Positions 20,319 through 28,928 of a DNA stretch of 28,928 nt are shown here, in pieces. The notes beneath the pieces were generated by a model that did no database searches, was not told where the DNA came from, and saw nothing but the letters and a program-made list of their open reading frames with translations. Source of the DNA: Rachicladosporium sp. CCFEE 5018 (lineage: Eukaryota; Ascomycota; Dothideomycetes; Cladosporiales; Cladosporiaceae); NCBI GenBank assembly GCA_002077045.2, contig KZ111142.1, positions 1,962,705 through 1,991,632 on the forward strand. Direction: 5' to 3'. Each line of letters opens with the position of its first letter. Position 1 is the first letter of the stretch. Made by a program: the position numbers and the translations under genes.

Positions 20319-20888
20319 CTATGCATGCTCTCGCCTTCCTCCAAGAGCTTTGAATAAGATAGCAATCATTCCCCTCGTCCTTGTTTCATACACGATGCAG
20401 TCACCCACGCAACAGGTCTCGCAGTATTTGATATTCATCTGTAATGCTCGCTTTGTCCATCTCGCAACTGGAGACTTCGATGTTTGATCTGCTGCTGTGA
20501 AGACTGAGACCTCGGAAGTGAAGCACTCGGTGATACTTGGCCTTTGAGTCGTTTGTTCAGCGAGACATCGAGGGTACCGAGCCTGTACTCGCATGTGATC
20601 TTGCAAACACGTGCACATCCTGAAGCGGTAGCTCTCTTGCTGGCAGTCGTATTCGAACTCGAGGTACGAGTCGCGAAACGTTGCTACCGTAAAGCGACGG
20701 TAGGAACCCGAGTCGTAACTCGGACATATTGTTGCTGACCGTTCCATGAAAGACGATGCTCTCCAAATGCCAGAGACCCGGGTCCATGCTCTCAAGCAGG
20801 TTCTCGAAGGTGAAGCCTCGTTTGGGCCTTGGCGCATCGCCTCGTTCACGAGTACAATACTACAATCGCCAGGGTATGAACCGTGCAT
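20319..20888 (-). CDS. Uncertain Cys-rich open reading frame
   Basis: A 189-codon uninterrupted frame from an ATG at 20886-20888, starting MHGSYPGDCSIVLVNEAMRQ and ending FKALGGRREHA. It has about a dozen cysteines, including RMCTCLQ and YCETCCVGDC near the C-terminus. There is no signal peptide, membrane span or known domain, and no intron is needed. It lies tandem to the DUF5321-like gene (42 bp beyond that gene's stop) and would need its promoter there or within it. It could be a lineage-specific gene, part of the 3' UTR of the upstream gene, or chance; length is the only support. Confidence 0.3.
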   Translation of the reverse strand: MHGSYPGDCSIVLVNEAMRQGPNEASPSRTCLRAWTRVSGIWRASSFMERSATICPSYDSGSYRRFTVATFRDSYLEFEYDCQQESYRFRMCTCLQDHMRVQARYPRCLAEQTTQRPSITECFTSEVSVFTAADQTSKSPVARWTKRALQMNIKYCETCCVGDCIVYETRTRGMIAILFKALGGRREHA

Positions 20889-20930
20889 GCGTGGTGCCGC
20901 GCTTTCACGCGCACGACGGCCGCCGGAACC

Positions 20931-21551
20931 TCACATGACGAATGTCGGTCGGCCGTGCGTTTCGACATCAGGCTGGACTTCTACATCCCCAGAGGATGCC
21001 TTTGGACTCTGCTCATCTCGTTGTTCCCTCTTGGCTTTCCTCTCCGCGGCCTTGGCTACCTTTCGTTTGTGTGCTTCTGCCAGCACATCCGTTGTCTCCA
21101 GCTCCTGCATGACCTCCTCCCACTCCATTTCGTGTACCGGATCACCCGTGCCCAACAGTTTCGCCACATCCACCTCCTCACCAGCCTTGACTCGCTGTAG
21201 CACCTCTCGTAGCAGCGCTAGCTTCGCGTCCGTCTTGCGACTGAAATTCAGCATCTCGCGCTTGACCGAGAGGATGTTGATCGCGAAGGAACCGACTACG
21301 ACGCCGAGCACGATGAAGGGCACGGCTGGATCACGCCATCTCGATTTCAGCTTCTGTATTGGAGGTTGTGGTTCATTGTTCCGGCGCAGAAACTTGGGGA
21401 CGAGACCTTTCCAGAATGAGGGTTCAGCAACGCGAGGTAGGTGCGAGGTTTCGTCTCGTAAAAGCCTGGAGACTGTGAACGCGCGCTGATGACGAGCAGA
21501 GCTGCGCGCAAGCCCTCTGACTAGCCGACTGACAAGGAGAGGATGCGCCAT
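20931..21551 (-). CDS. Mitochondrial inner-membrane protein, DUF5321-like
   Basis: A single exon of 206 residues; the ATG is at 21549-21551. The N-terminus MAHPLLVSRLVRGLARSSAR is Arg-rich and lacks acids for about 30 residues, a good mitochondrial presequence. One membrane span follows KSRWRDP (about 77-95, VPFIVLGVVVGSFAINILSV). Then comes a helical, charged segment with the block EVLQRVKAGEEVDVAKLLGTG and an E-E-W-EEV motif, ending in a Lys/Glu/Arg-rich coiled coil (AEAHKRKVAKAAERKAKREQ). This matches, from memory, the fungal family DUF5321, of unknown function. The gene is divergent from separase with 170 bp between start codons, so the two probably share a promoter region. Confidence 0.8.
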   Translation of the reverse strand: MAHPLLVSRLVRGLARSSARHQRAFTVSRLLRDETSHLPRVAEPSFWKGLVPKFLRRNNEPQPPIQKLKSRWRDPAVPFIVLGVVVGSFAINILSVKREMLNFSRKTDAKLALLREVLQRVKAGEEVDVAKLLGTGDPVHEMEWEEVMQELETTDVLAEAHKRKVAKAAERKAKREQRDEQSPKASSGDVEVQPDVETHGRPTFVM

Positions 21552-21721
21552 TGCAGTACTCGGTGGGGATACTGTGGATATGTCCAGTTTGATGAAGCAC
21601 GTTGAAGCTTCGGCAAGTCGGCGTCTCGGTTCGGAAGTTGTTGCTAGGAGAGCACTAGCGGTTGCTATGGCCTGGATCGCGACCTCGAATGCAGCACTGT
21701 TGAGAATCGCACATATAGTGC

Positions 21722-24700
21722 ATGATCATGGCGAGTGCCCAGAGAGATGCCGGGAAGGTCAAAGAAGACATAACTGGACTTCGCGCTACCGACGCTACGA
21801 CCAAAGTCTTGCAGCAGCTTCTCATAGGAGCGAGGCCAGGCCCCCAACTGACTTCAACGCGACGCGTCAAACCAAATATATCACGGACGAAGGCCATTGT
21901 ACCGAGTACCTGCGAGCACGATTTAGAAGCACTATCAGCCAAGCAACGATACTCGCTTGCGACCGAAGTTGTCAACGTCAGCCTAAAAGCTCTTACGGAA
22001 TCCGCGAAAGCCCGAGCGCAGGATCGAGTGCCACGCCAGCAGCATGACCACGCAGAGAAGCGGCAGGCTCTGCTTCCACGATCTGCGAACTCAACGCCAT
22101 CGAAGGCTACGTCGCCTGTTACGAAATCGGCAGTCCGAAAGCCTACATTCGAAAGAGACGCCAACCACGACGAACATGTGGAGTCTACAGAGTCCACGGG
22201 TATCTGTGCGCGGACTGCATTCGCCTTCTTGAGATCAAGTGAGGCTACGAAAGTCAGCAAGAAAGACGTGGCGCCTTTACAGCTCGAGTCTGGCATGCTT
22301 GTGTTGGTCGGTAAATTACTGTCGAACGATTTGGTCGATCTCGCAGTAAAGGAAATGCGTCTCGCTAAGCAGTCGCTGGAATCATTCTGCAGTGCTGCGA
22401 AGATCGTTGCGCCCGCCAAAGAGACTTTGGCAGGTCTCTTGACCTTGGACCGTGCCGTAGTCGAGCACAGAGAGGCGCTGTCGCTCGCGATCACGTATCA
22501 AGCATTAGTACTGCGGACACTGGGCGCTGCACGCAAACCACGCTCCGTCGAGGCATGCGTCGAGCTACTGGAGTCAGGATTCCCATCGAGTCCTTCGAGT
22601 CTGATCATGGCGCAGCACAACGTGACAGGCGATGCGGCGAAGACACGCAAGGCGTTGTCAACCCTGTCGTCCGCAATTCTCGCCATGTGCCCAAGTTCAA
22701 GTAGCAAGGCCGATGAACACGGACTCGACACTTCAATTCATCCAACACTCGAGGCAGTACTGCGACTGCAGGTCATGGCTCTCAGGATTCAGCAAACTGG
22801 GCGCTCGCTGCTTAGCGTGGTTGACCCTCGACACGATACGCTTGAGGCTCTGACACGTTGTATCGCGGCGTATGTGCGTCGGACGTCAGGTCGTAAGTGT
22901 GTTCGTCTGGTCTACACAGCCGTCAGTCAGGCTGTGAAGGCACTTAGTCTCGATCTTACGTTGAGTGGGATGGGAGCAATGCCTGTTATGCGCACTCTCT
23001 GTTCACTTGCAGATGAAGCAGAACTATCGGAGGAGGCCCTGTCATGGGCAGAGAGTATAGCTGAATGTCTATGCGAGCTGGACGAGAACCATGCACAACG
23101 GGTATCTGCTGTCATAAGAGCAACAAGACTCCAGTTGACCGAAGCGTCTGTAAGTCAAGCAGTACCCGCAATCGATATTGTACTTCGGAATAAGCTGTCT
23201 GGTGGGTCTGCAGACTATGAGGCACTCCTTACAGAACTGGATCAGCTCTGTCAACGTTTCCACGCTTCCATGAACGCTGGAACCAGATTCCCTGCTATAG
23301 ACAGCTTCCTGATCACATCCGCATCCTTCGCGCAACGCTGTTTCAGAACATGGCCCAGCAAGGCGACCACACAAGTGCAGTCGATCCTCAGCATTACTCT
23401 GCGAAGGATAACCGCACAAGAAGACGCCAACGAGTGGGTCAATCGCGACACCGCAAAGGCATTTTGCGATACAGATATTGTCCAGGCTCTTACATTAGCA
23501 GCGCAAACACAGTCGCCGGACCTAGTCTGGGCACACTCAACTCGATCACTCAGTCTAGCTCGAGTTTTGCGGATCCTGGTCTCGAGCGCGCTAAAAGGCA
23601 CTTCGACAGCGGATGCCTCAGCCATCTACGACGATGACACTCTCACTGATGTTGCACGATATCTCATACTGGAGTTGCAGCTGAAGACTGTACTCGAGTA
23701 CGTCTCTCGACTAAAGTACCGCGAATTGGTAAGAGTCCTGCTTGTCGAGATTTCCCGTCGCCTGCGAGCGACGGTGACGATGGAGAAGCATCCAGTAAGG
23801 TACCTCGCAACAGCCTGCGAGCTCTTGCGCTTTCATGACGCGCATCCAGACATGCTGCCCTTGGATCATCTTGTGCCCTGGCTTCATCCGATTTCTTTCA
23901 AGGGTAACCTGGCGTCTGACAGTGGATTATGCAAGTACGTTGATGGTCTGGAGGCCGAGCTGCAGCTTGCCCAGACGTTGCGCAGCGGCGATGTGTCGAC
24001 TATAGAACTGTCTACCTCGATCGCGTTGCTTGAGCGTTCCTTCGGGACTTCCGGAGCACCGTCAACGCTGCAAGACTGCTTATGGGATGTCGGCGCTGTG
24101 CGGTCAATCCTTAGCGCTGTCGCATACTACCACTCAGCACTTGGAAAGGCGACTGCGAATGTGCGTGTGCTCCAACTCTTGCACAAACTCGATCGTCTCG
24201 TCGATACACCTACGCACACACTGCGCTCTGGCATACGGCTGGCGAAAGCCTGGATGAATGTTGGCTTCGTCGAGAAAGCTGAGGATGCCATCAAAGGGGT
24301 CGCGAGCCTGGCTGCTGAGATCGACTGCCAAATTCTGGACTACATGTCGTACCGCCTAGCGCTGGCCGAGATCTCGCTCGCTAGTGACGAATATGACGAC
24401 TGTAAAGCTCACCTGCTCGAGCTCGAGACTTTGCGAAAGCTACTGCCACCCAACAAAGTGTCACGAGAGCAGCGAGCCAGCTATGAGCGACTGCATGCTC
24501 AAAGCTGGCTGGTGAATTCAGCCTGGTCACTCGCGACAGGAGCGCCTCATGAAGCTCTTGCTGGCGCGAAACATGCAGTGAAGATTCTCAACAGCATCTG
24601 GTATCGCCTGGAACAGGCCAGTGGGCTAGAGAAGCAGTCTTCCGATTTGCATGCTGCGAAAGACGACGACGAGATATTGAAATTAGCTTCCGGCGTGAGT

Positions 24701-27700
24701 AAGCTGCGATTGAAGCCAACCAGTCCGAAGGACCAATCAGCCGTCATCGTCCAGGCAAAGGGCGCTTCCTTCTGGCCATTGATTCCACTTTCAAGCAAGG
24801 CGCTGATGATGCTGTCGGACCTCTACGTGCACCATGGACTTTTCTCGGAAGCATCTTACTACAGCACCAAGGCAATCGACGTAGCAGGTGCAGTGAGACC
24901 ATCGCCTTTACTATTGCGCGTCAGGAGCCATAGAGCATTGCTGCTCGCTCTAGCAGGCGATACAGAGGGCGCTGAGCTGTGTCTCGCAGCGGACGAAGAC
25001 TCTGATCTGTCGAATTGCCCACTGGCAGCTGTGGCTCGTCTTCAAGCCAAAGGCGCAGTTTTGACCCGAGAGAAGTCATTTACGCTTGCGGTAGATGTGT
25101 ATGGAGAAGCTGAGCGCATCGTTGGCAAGCTGCAATGTGAGGCGCCGATACGAGAGCTATCGCAAGGCAGTGATGGTACGCTCCACAAGGTAGTGCCAGT
25201 TGCGAAGCCCGTGCCGCCGCCCACGAACCCGAGACGAGCGCCCGCATCGCGAGCTGCGCCCCTACCACGCGCGCAAGCTCGCACTCGAACATCAAAAGCC
25301 GTCGCTTCTCGAAGCGTGGCGAAAGCTGAGCCACCTTCAGTCGCGTTGTCGCAGAGGTCGCCGTGTCATCTGCTCAACAAGCTTGCCTTGGACATTGCAC
25401 ATGCGAAAGCACTTGCCCAGCTTAGTGCAGGAGACGCTGTAGGAGATGTCGACACAGAACTCGACCCGCTGACAGCTGACAATGTACGAAGACATCGCAG
25501 CAGCCGCCTGCAAGCTCGTCAGCATTTGACCAAGGTGACTCGCGATCTTGAAGCCGATATAACGTACAATATACTGCCAGAAGCCGCCCTTATATTACCT
25601 GCACTCCTACGATCGAAGCTGCCAGCAAAGCCCGCTGCAAAGTCGACGACTATCAAAGCAAGCTCGAGCAGGACCAAGCAAGCGGGCGCAGTGACTGGTA
25701 CAGAACTGAGTACACTCGTACCGCCGCTGCAAGAGGCATACATGTGTCTGCAGCCCGACAGCGCACGTAGCATACCCTATGCGAGCATTGCTGAGCTGCA
25801 TAATGAAGGCTCCCTCCGCTGTAGTACGTTGATGCCGTTGTCAATGCTGCCCAGCGCGGGCGTGTCCGACGCACGGTCGTTCAATGGGATGTTTGTTGCA
25901 GTCGAGCAGGCTCGTGATATCGCCGCTGATCGCGAAGCATCAGCCATAGCCGTCGACTTACGACATGACGCCAAAGGGAGTCCATTCGAGTGGCCAGAAG
26001 TGCAGCAAGCTCCTGCGTCTTGTCAGGATACAGAAGCAGACTTCCAGGCCCGTTACGTCGACATATTGCCCGAACCCTGGACCGCTGTCTCCCTGACCCT
26101 GGACGAAGACTGCACCGAGCTGATCATCGCCCGCTACCGTCGAAATAACGCTCCGATATTCTTACGTCTGCCTTTCGCAAGACATAAGCCAGAAGACGTT
26201 AGCGAAGAAAAGTTCGACTACCACACCGCGAAGTCCGAGATCCAGGAGATCATCCAGCGGTCCAACGCAAGCTGTCACAACAACGGCGATGTGTCTAGCA
26301 AGGGCGCGAAGAGCAGTTGGTGGACGGAGAGGGAGACACTCGATCGGCGATTACAGGAGTTGTTGCTGAACGTGGAGGAAATCTGGCTTGGAGGGTTCCG
26401 TGGGATCCTTTCCACAACTAGGCAAGCAATGGATGACCTTTTGCGATTGCGCAAGGATATTGTCGCAACACTGGACCGCCATCTGCCATCACGTCAAACA
26501 GCACGTGGCAAAACGAGCGGCTTTGAGCTCGATGACAGTGTCTTGGAGCTCTTCACAGCCCTTCGCAAGTACCTAGATGAAGAATCGGAGATGGAAGAGC
26601 TCGTGACAGACTTGCTGTACTTCGTTGTCGATCTGCTACAGCTGAAGGGAGAACGCAATGCCTACGACGAAATCGATTTCGATAGCATGACTGTCGAAAC
26701 GCTCGACGCCTTGCGGTCCATTGAAGCACCCGAAGATTCTGCTTCTGAAGACAAGCACTTGATCTTGGTGCTCGACAAGCGACTCCAGAAATTTCCATGG
26801 GAGAATCTACCATGTCTGCAGAACGCAAGTGTGAGCAGAGTCAACAGTATGCTGACCCTGCGAAATTGCATCATGGCCATGCGCAGTGGTCCCAGCCCAG
26901 ATGGTTGTCACGCAGTCCCTCGGAACAGCGGTGGATACATTCTCAATCCGTCTCTGGACCTCTCAAACACGCAGACTACCCTTGAGCCGGCTTTGCGGAA
27001 GGCAGCAGCAAGAGATAGCGCTGTCTGGACGTGCATTGTGGAGCGTGCGCCAAACGAAGACGAATTCAAGACTATGTTGCAGACCTCGAGTATGACACTC
27101 TACTTCGGCCACGGCGCCGGCTCGCAGTACATCCGCTCGAGAACCATTGGGAAGCTGAACAGATGTAGCGAAGTAGTCTGGCTAATGGGCTGCTCGTCTG
27201 GCGCAGTAACTACACATGGCGAGCTTGAGCCACAAGCCGTGCCTCTCTCATACCTTATGGCAGGTAGCAAGTCAGACGCCAAAGTTGTGAGCGACGCTAG
27301 TGACCCTGCCAACAGGAACGAATCATGCTTCGCCGTTCTTGCCACTCTTTGGGACGTTACCGACAAAGACATTGACCGCTTCTCGCTCGCAGTGGGCGAA
27401 GAGTGGGGCCTGTTTGAGCTCTCTCCCGAGCCCAGTCGTCTACCAGTGAAGACACCGAGGAAGCGCGATCGCATGCTCGCGCCTTCAACGCCACAGCAGG
27501 TGCCGAAGACTCCCAAGACACCGAAGGTCAAGAAGACTCCGGCCGTACCTGCAACATCAGCTAGAGGTACCAATGGAGCTCGTGGGACTGCTGGCAGAAG
27601 TGTCAGCTTAGTAGAGGCTGTCAGTAAGAGTCGGGACGCTTGCTACTTACGATACCTGAATGGCGCTGCGCCTGTGGTGTATGGGGTACCGGTGTACCTT

Positions 27701-27709
27701 GGCGACTGA
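21722..27709 (+). CDS. Separase (peptidase C50)
   Basis: One uninterrupted exon of 1995 residues, within the usual size range of fungal separases (BimB, Cut1, Esp1). Separase is the cysteine protease that cuts the Scc1/Rad21 kleisin of cohesin at anaphase; before that it is held by securin. The catalytic domain is C-terminal: His1797 in YFGHGAGSQYI and Cys1824 in LMGCSSGA are the dyad, and ILVLDKRLQKFPWENLPCL upstream is the conserved lead-in to the domain. The first 1500 residues are alpha-helical with TPR-like character and carry a Pro/Arg-rich linker (PPTNPRRAPASRAAPLPRAQ, about 1165-1200). An insert of about 55 residues (roughly 1905-1960, TPRKRDRMLAPSTPQQ then PKTPKTPKVKKTP) separates the core from the conserved end RYLNGAAPVVYGVPVYLGD. 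The start is the first ATG of the frame; Met3 is an alternative. Confidence 0.97.
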   Translation: MIMASAQRDAGKVKEDITGLRATDATTKVLQQLLIGARPGPQLTSTRRVKPNISRTKAIVPSTCEHDLEALSAKQRYSLATEVVNVSLKALTESAKARAQDRVPRQQHDHAEKRQALLPRSANSTPSKATSPVTKSAVRKPTFERDANHDEHVESTESTGICARTAFAFLRSSEATKVSKKDVAPLQLESGMLVLVGKLLSNDLVDLAVKEMRLAKQSLESFCSAAKIVAPAKETLAGLLTLDRAVVEHREALSLAITYQALVLRTLGAARKPRSVEACVELLESGFPSSPSSLIMAQHNVTGDAAKTRKALSTLSSAILAMCPSSSSKADEHGLDTSIHPTLEAVLRLQVMALRIQQTGRSLLSVVDPRHDTLEALTRCIAAYVRRTSGRKCVRLVYTAVSQAVKALSLDLTLSGMGAMPVMRTLCSLADEAELSEEALSWAESIAECLCELDENHAQRVSAVIRATRLQLTEASVSQAVPAIDIVLRNKLSGGSADYEALLTELDQLCQRFHASMNAGTRFPAIDSFLITSASFAQRCFRTWPSKATTQVQSILSITLRRITAQEDANEWVNRDTAKAFCDTDIVQALTLAAQTQSPDLVWAHSTRSLSLARVLRILVSSALKGTSTADASAIYDDDTLTDVARYLILELQLKTVLEYVSRLKYRELVRVLLVEISRRLRATVTMEKHPVRYLATACELLRFHDAHPDMLPLDHLVPWLHPISFKGNLASDSGLCKYVDGLEAELQLAQTLRSGDVSTIELSTSIALLERSFGTSGAPSTLQDCLWDVGAVRSILSAVAYYHSALGKATANVRVLQLLHKLDRLVDTPTHTLRSGIRLAKAWMNVGFVEKAEDAIKGVASLAAEIDCQILDYMSYRLALAEISLASDEYDDCKAHLLELETLRKLLPPNKVSREQRASYERLHAQSWLVNSAWSLATGAPHEALAGAKHAVKILNSIWYRLEQASGLEKQSSDLHAAKDDDEILKLASGVSKLRLKPTSPKDQSAVIVQAKGASFWPLIPLSSKALMMLSDLYVHHGLFSEASYYSTKAIDVAGAVRPSPLLLRVRSHRALLLALAGDTEGAELCLAADEDSDLSNCPLAAVARLQAKGAVLTREKSFTLAVDVYGEAERIVGKLQCEAPIRELSQGSDGTLHKVVPVAKPVPPPTNPRRAPASRAAPLPRAQARTRTSKAVASRSVAKAEPPSVALSQRSPCHLLNKLALDIAHAKALAQLSAGDAVGDVDTELDPLTADNVRRHRSSRLQARQHLTKVTRDLEADITYNILPEAALILPALLRSKLPAKPAAKSTTIKASSSRTKQAGAVTGTELSTLVPPLQEAYMCLQPDSARSIPYASIAELHNEGSLRCSTLMPLSMLPSAGVSDARSFNGMFVAVEQARDIAADREASAIAVDLRHDAKGSPFEWPEVQQAPASCQDTEADFQARYVDILPEPWTAVSLTLDEDCTELIIARYRRNNAPIFLRLPFARHKPEDVSEEKFDYHTAKSEIQEIIQRSNASCHNNGDVSSKGAKSSWWTERETLDRRLQELLLNVEEIWLGGFRGILSTTRQAMDDLLRLRKDIVATLDRHLPSRQTARGKTSGFELDDSVLELFTALRKYLDEESEMEELVTDLLYFVVDLLQLKGERNAYDEIDFDSMTVETLDALRSIEAPEDSASEDKHLILVLDKRLQKFPWENLPCLQNASVSRVNSMLTLRNCIMAMRSGPSPDGCHAVPRNSGGYILNPSLDLSNTQTTLEPALRKAAARDSAVWTCIVERAPNEDEFKTMLQTSSMTLYFGHGAGSQYIRSRTIGKLNRCSEVVWLMGCSSGAVTTHGELEPQAVPLSYLMAGSKSDAKVVSDASDPANRNESCFAVLATLWDVTDKDIDRFSLAVGEEWGLFELSPEPSRLPVKTPRKRDRMLAPSTPQQVPKTPKTPKVKKTPAVPATSARGTNGARGTAGRSVSLVEAVSKSRDACYLRYLNGAAPVVYGVPVYLGD

Positions 27710-27797
27710 AGCCATGGGTTTTGACGAAGCGTTCGAGCATGGCGTTGGGGATAGAGAAGTCGTCTCGTATGGTCTCGCGACAGCGAGTTGCAGCATA

Positions 27798-28100
27798 TCA
27801 GTTCTCAGCCTCGATCTTCGTGATGTACTCTCCAGGTACCACCACTAATCCGATGAACCGCTTCCGCATGTCAACCATGACGTTTCCAGGTAGTCCAGCT
27901 GCCTCGTGACGCTCTGCAGCCTTGACGATCTCAGCTTGTGACGGTGCTCGATACTCATGTGTCATTGACAGGATAATGTTCTGATCTCGGTCTGTGCAGT
28001 TCATCTGACCCACGAACATGCGGCCGTCCTTGATGTGGATGTGAAGTGTGCGGTTGATGAAGCTAGACAAGTAGGCAATTGCCTCTTCCACGGTCGCCAT
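27798..28100 (-). CDS. Sm/LSM-domain protein, NatC auxiliary subunit (NAA38/LSMD1)-like
   Basis: A single exon of 100 residues; the ATG is at 28098-28100. The Sm fold is clear. Sm1 is INRTLHIHIKDGRMFVGQMNC followed by TDRDQNIILSMTHEY. After a short insert (RAPSQAEIVKAAERHEAAG) comes Sm2, RFIGLVVVPGEYITKIEAE. The DGRMFVG and CTDRDQNIIL blocks and the R-x-GLVVVPG signature fit NAA38/LSMD1, the small partner of the NatC N-terminal acetyltransferase, better than LSM8 or SmF. It would act at ribosomes in cotranslational acetylation. The stop lies 88 bp from the separase stop (convergent) and the start is divergent from NudC with 198 bp between them. Confidence 0.85.
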   Translation of the reverse strand: MATVEEAIAYLSSFINRTLHIHIKDGRMFVGQMNCTDRDQNIILSMTHEYRAPSQAEIVKAAERHEAAGLPGNVMVDMRKRFIGLVVVPGEYITKIEAEN

Positions 28101-28298
28101 CGTCTGTAAGGTAGTAGTCAAGTGATGTTGAAAGCTGTATCATTAGTCGTGTCGACTAGCAGGTTCGAACACAAGTGAAACTCTTTCTTGCCTTCTTTGA
28201 CTAGCGCAAATATTAGGCGAGCTTGAACATTGGGACAGTGACATGCTACAAGTCTTAACACCCTAAGTTGACTTCGATACGAGGAGAGTAACCTCACG

Positions 28299-28886
28299 AT
28301 GGCCGAAGACCGCACCTCCTCCCCAACGCCATCCGAGCGAAAACGCAACGACGCCGAAGCAGCCGCAAAAGAAGCTGCCGAACAAGCCACCCTCCCATAC
28401 AAATGGACACAAACAATCTCAGACCTCGAGCTCACAGCTCCCATACCCGGAAATCTCAAAGGCCGCGATCTCCAAGTGACCATTACCAAAACTACAGTCC
28501 TCGCCAAAATCAAAGGCCAAGACCCCATAATCGAAGGTCCCTTTCCGCACCAGATAGCCCCGGACGACTCGGCATGGACGCTCGAAACCTTATCATCCGG
28601 CGGCAAGGAGCTAAGCATATCACTCAGCAAGTCGAACAAGATGGAGTGGTGGCCTCACATCGTCACCTCAGCGCCAAAGATCGACACAGCCAAGATCGTG
28701 CCCGAGAATTCGAAGCTGAGTGATCTAGATGGCGAGACCAGAGGCATGGTGGAGAAGATGATGTGGGATCAGCGGCAGAAGGAGATGGGGAAGCCGACCA
28801 GCGAGGAGCAGAAGAAGCAGGATATTCTGAAGAAGTTCCAGATGCAGCATCCGGAGATGGATTTCAGTAATGCGAAGATGTCTTGA
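28299..28886 (+). CDS. nudC: Nuclear movement protein NudC (CS domain)
   Basis: A single exon of 195 residues from the ATG at 28299; full length for the fungal NudC family. An Ala/Glu/Lys-rich N-terminal helix (KRNDAEAAAKEAAEQ) precedes a CS (p23-like) domain at about 33-125: YKWTQTISDLELTAPIPGNL, the family block GRDLQVTITKTTVLAKIKGQ, then IIEGPFPHQI and SAWTLE. The C-terminal tail has the NudC hallmarks EWWPHIV, KLSDLDGETRGMVEKMMWDQ and the ending FQMQHPEMDFSNAKMS. NudC is a dynein/LIS1 pathway cochaperone needed for nuclear migration along microtubules in hyphae. Confidence 0.96.
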   Translation: MAEDRTSSPTPSERKRNDAEAAAKEAAEQATLPYKWTQTISDLELTAPIPGNLKGRDLQVTITKTTVLAKIKGQDPIIEGPFPHQIAPDDSAWTLETLSSGGKELSISLSKSNKMEWWPHIVTSAPKIDTAKIVPENSKLSDLDGETRGMVEKMMWDQRQKEMGKPTSEEQKKQDILKKFQMQHPEMDFSNAKMS

Positions 28887-28928
28887 GGAAGGCAAGAGAT
28901 ATGATCATGGATGAACAAGACGAATCCG

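Noticed and set aside
21655..22494. 279-codon minus-strand frame
   Set aside because: Antisense shadow of the separase N-terminus.
28160..28172. AGGTTCGAAC resembling a tRNA B box
   Set aside because: No matching A box, acceptor stem or cloverleaf can be drawn around it.

Overview
This window looks like chromosomal DNA of a filamentous ascomycete fungus, most likely a Dothideomycete (class is inference). Genes are interrupted by short GT-AG introns of about 43-99 bp, several with a CTGAC-type branch point just before the acceptor. The proteins are typical of Pezizomycotina: a Baeyer-Villiger monooxygenase, a LAT/MUP1-type amino acid permease, separase, NudC and small mitochondrial membrane proteins. 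No prokaryotic, viral, CRISPR or transposon signatures were found. Exon structures were built by eye from splice consensus plus protein-family continuity; no transcript data were available.

Left part (1-7.5 kb): the N-terminal 490 residues of a long, Ser/Pro/Arg-rich, probably disordered protein run off the left edge on the minus strand. About 2.4 kb without a convincing gene follows. Then a membrane-anchored ABHD12-like serine hydrolase (minus) and a short-chain dehydrogenase with a mitochondrial-type N-terminus (plus) share a 492-bp divergent promoter region. A small single-pass, probably mitochondrial protein lies convergent to the dehydrogenase.

Middle part (8-18.5 kb), metabolic: a nine-exon amino acid permease (minus); a zinc alcohol dehydrogenase (minus) that is intact except for an in-frame TGA at codon 253 and one poor splice donor; about 2.3 kb holding what may be a decayed coding region; a tautomerase-superfamily enzyme (plus); and a Baeyer-Villiger monooxygenase (minus). 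A possible small two-exon gene of unknown function lies upstream of the monooxygenase. Alcohol dehydrogenase, Baeyer-Villiger monooxygenase and an alpha/beta hydrolase are the classical enzymes for opening a cyclic alcohol or ketone. Their proximity is suggestive, but no coregulation is visible.

Right part (18.8-28.9 kb), housekeeping: a Tra2-like RRM/RGG protein (minus), an uncertain Cys-rich reading frame (minus), a DUF5321-like mitochondrial inner membrane protein (minus) divergent from an intronless 1995-residue separase (plus), a NatC auxiliary-subunit-like Sm protein (minus, convergent with separase), and NudC (plus, divergent from the Sm gene).

The clearest oddities are the single nonsense codon in an otherwise complete alcohol dehydrogenase, the possible relic upstream of it, a micro-intron that hides the catalytic His exon of the hydrolase, introns whose retention would keep the frame open (permease and RRM protein), and a Lys/Thr-Pro-rich insert inside the separase C-terminus. 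I saw no clearly unprecedented system.
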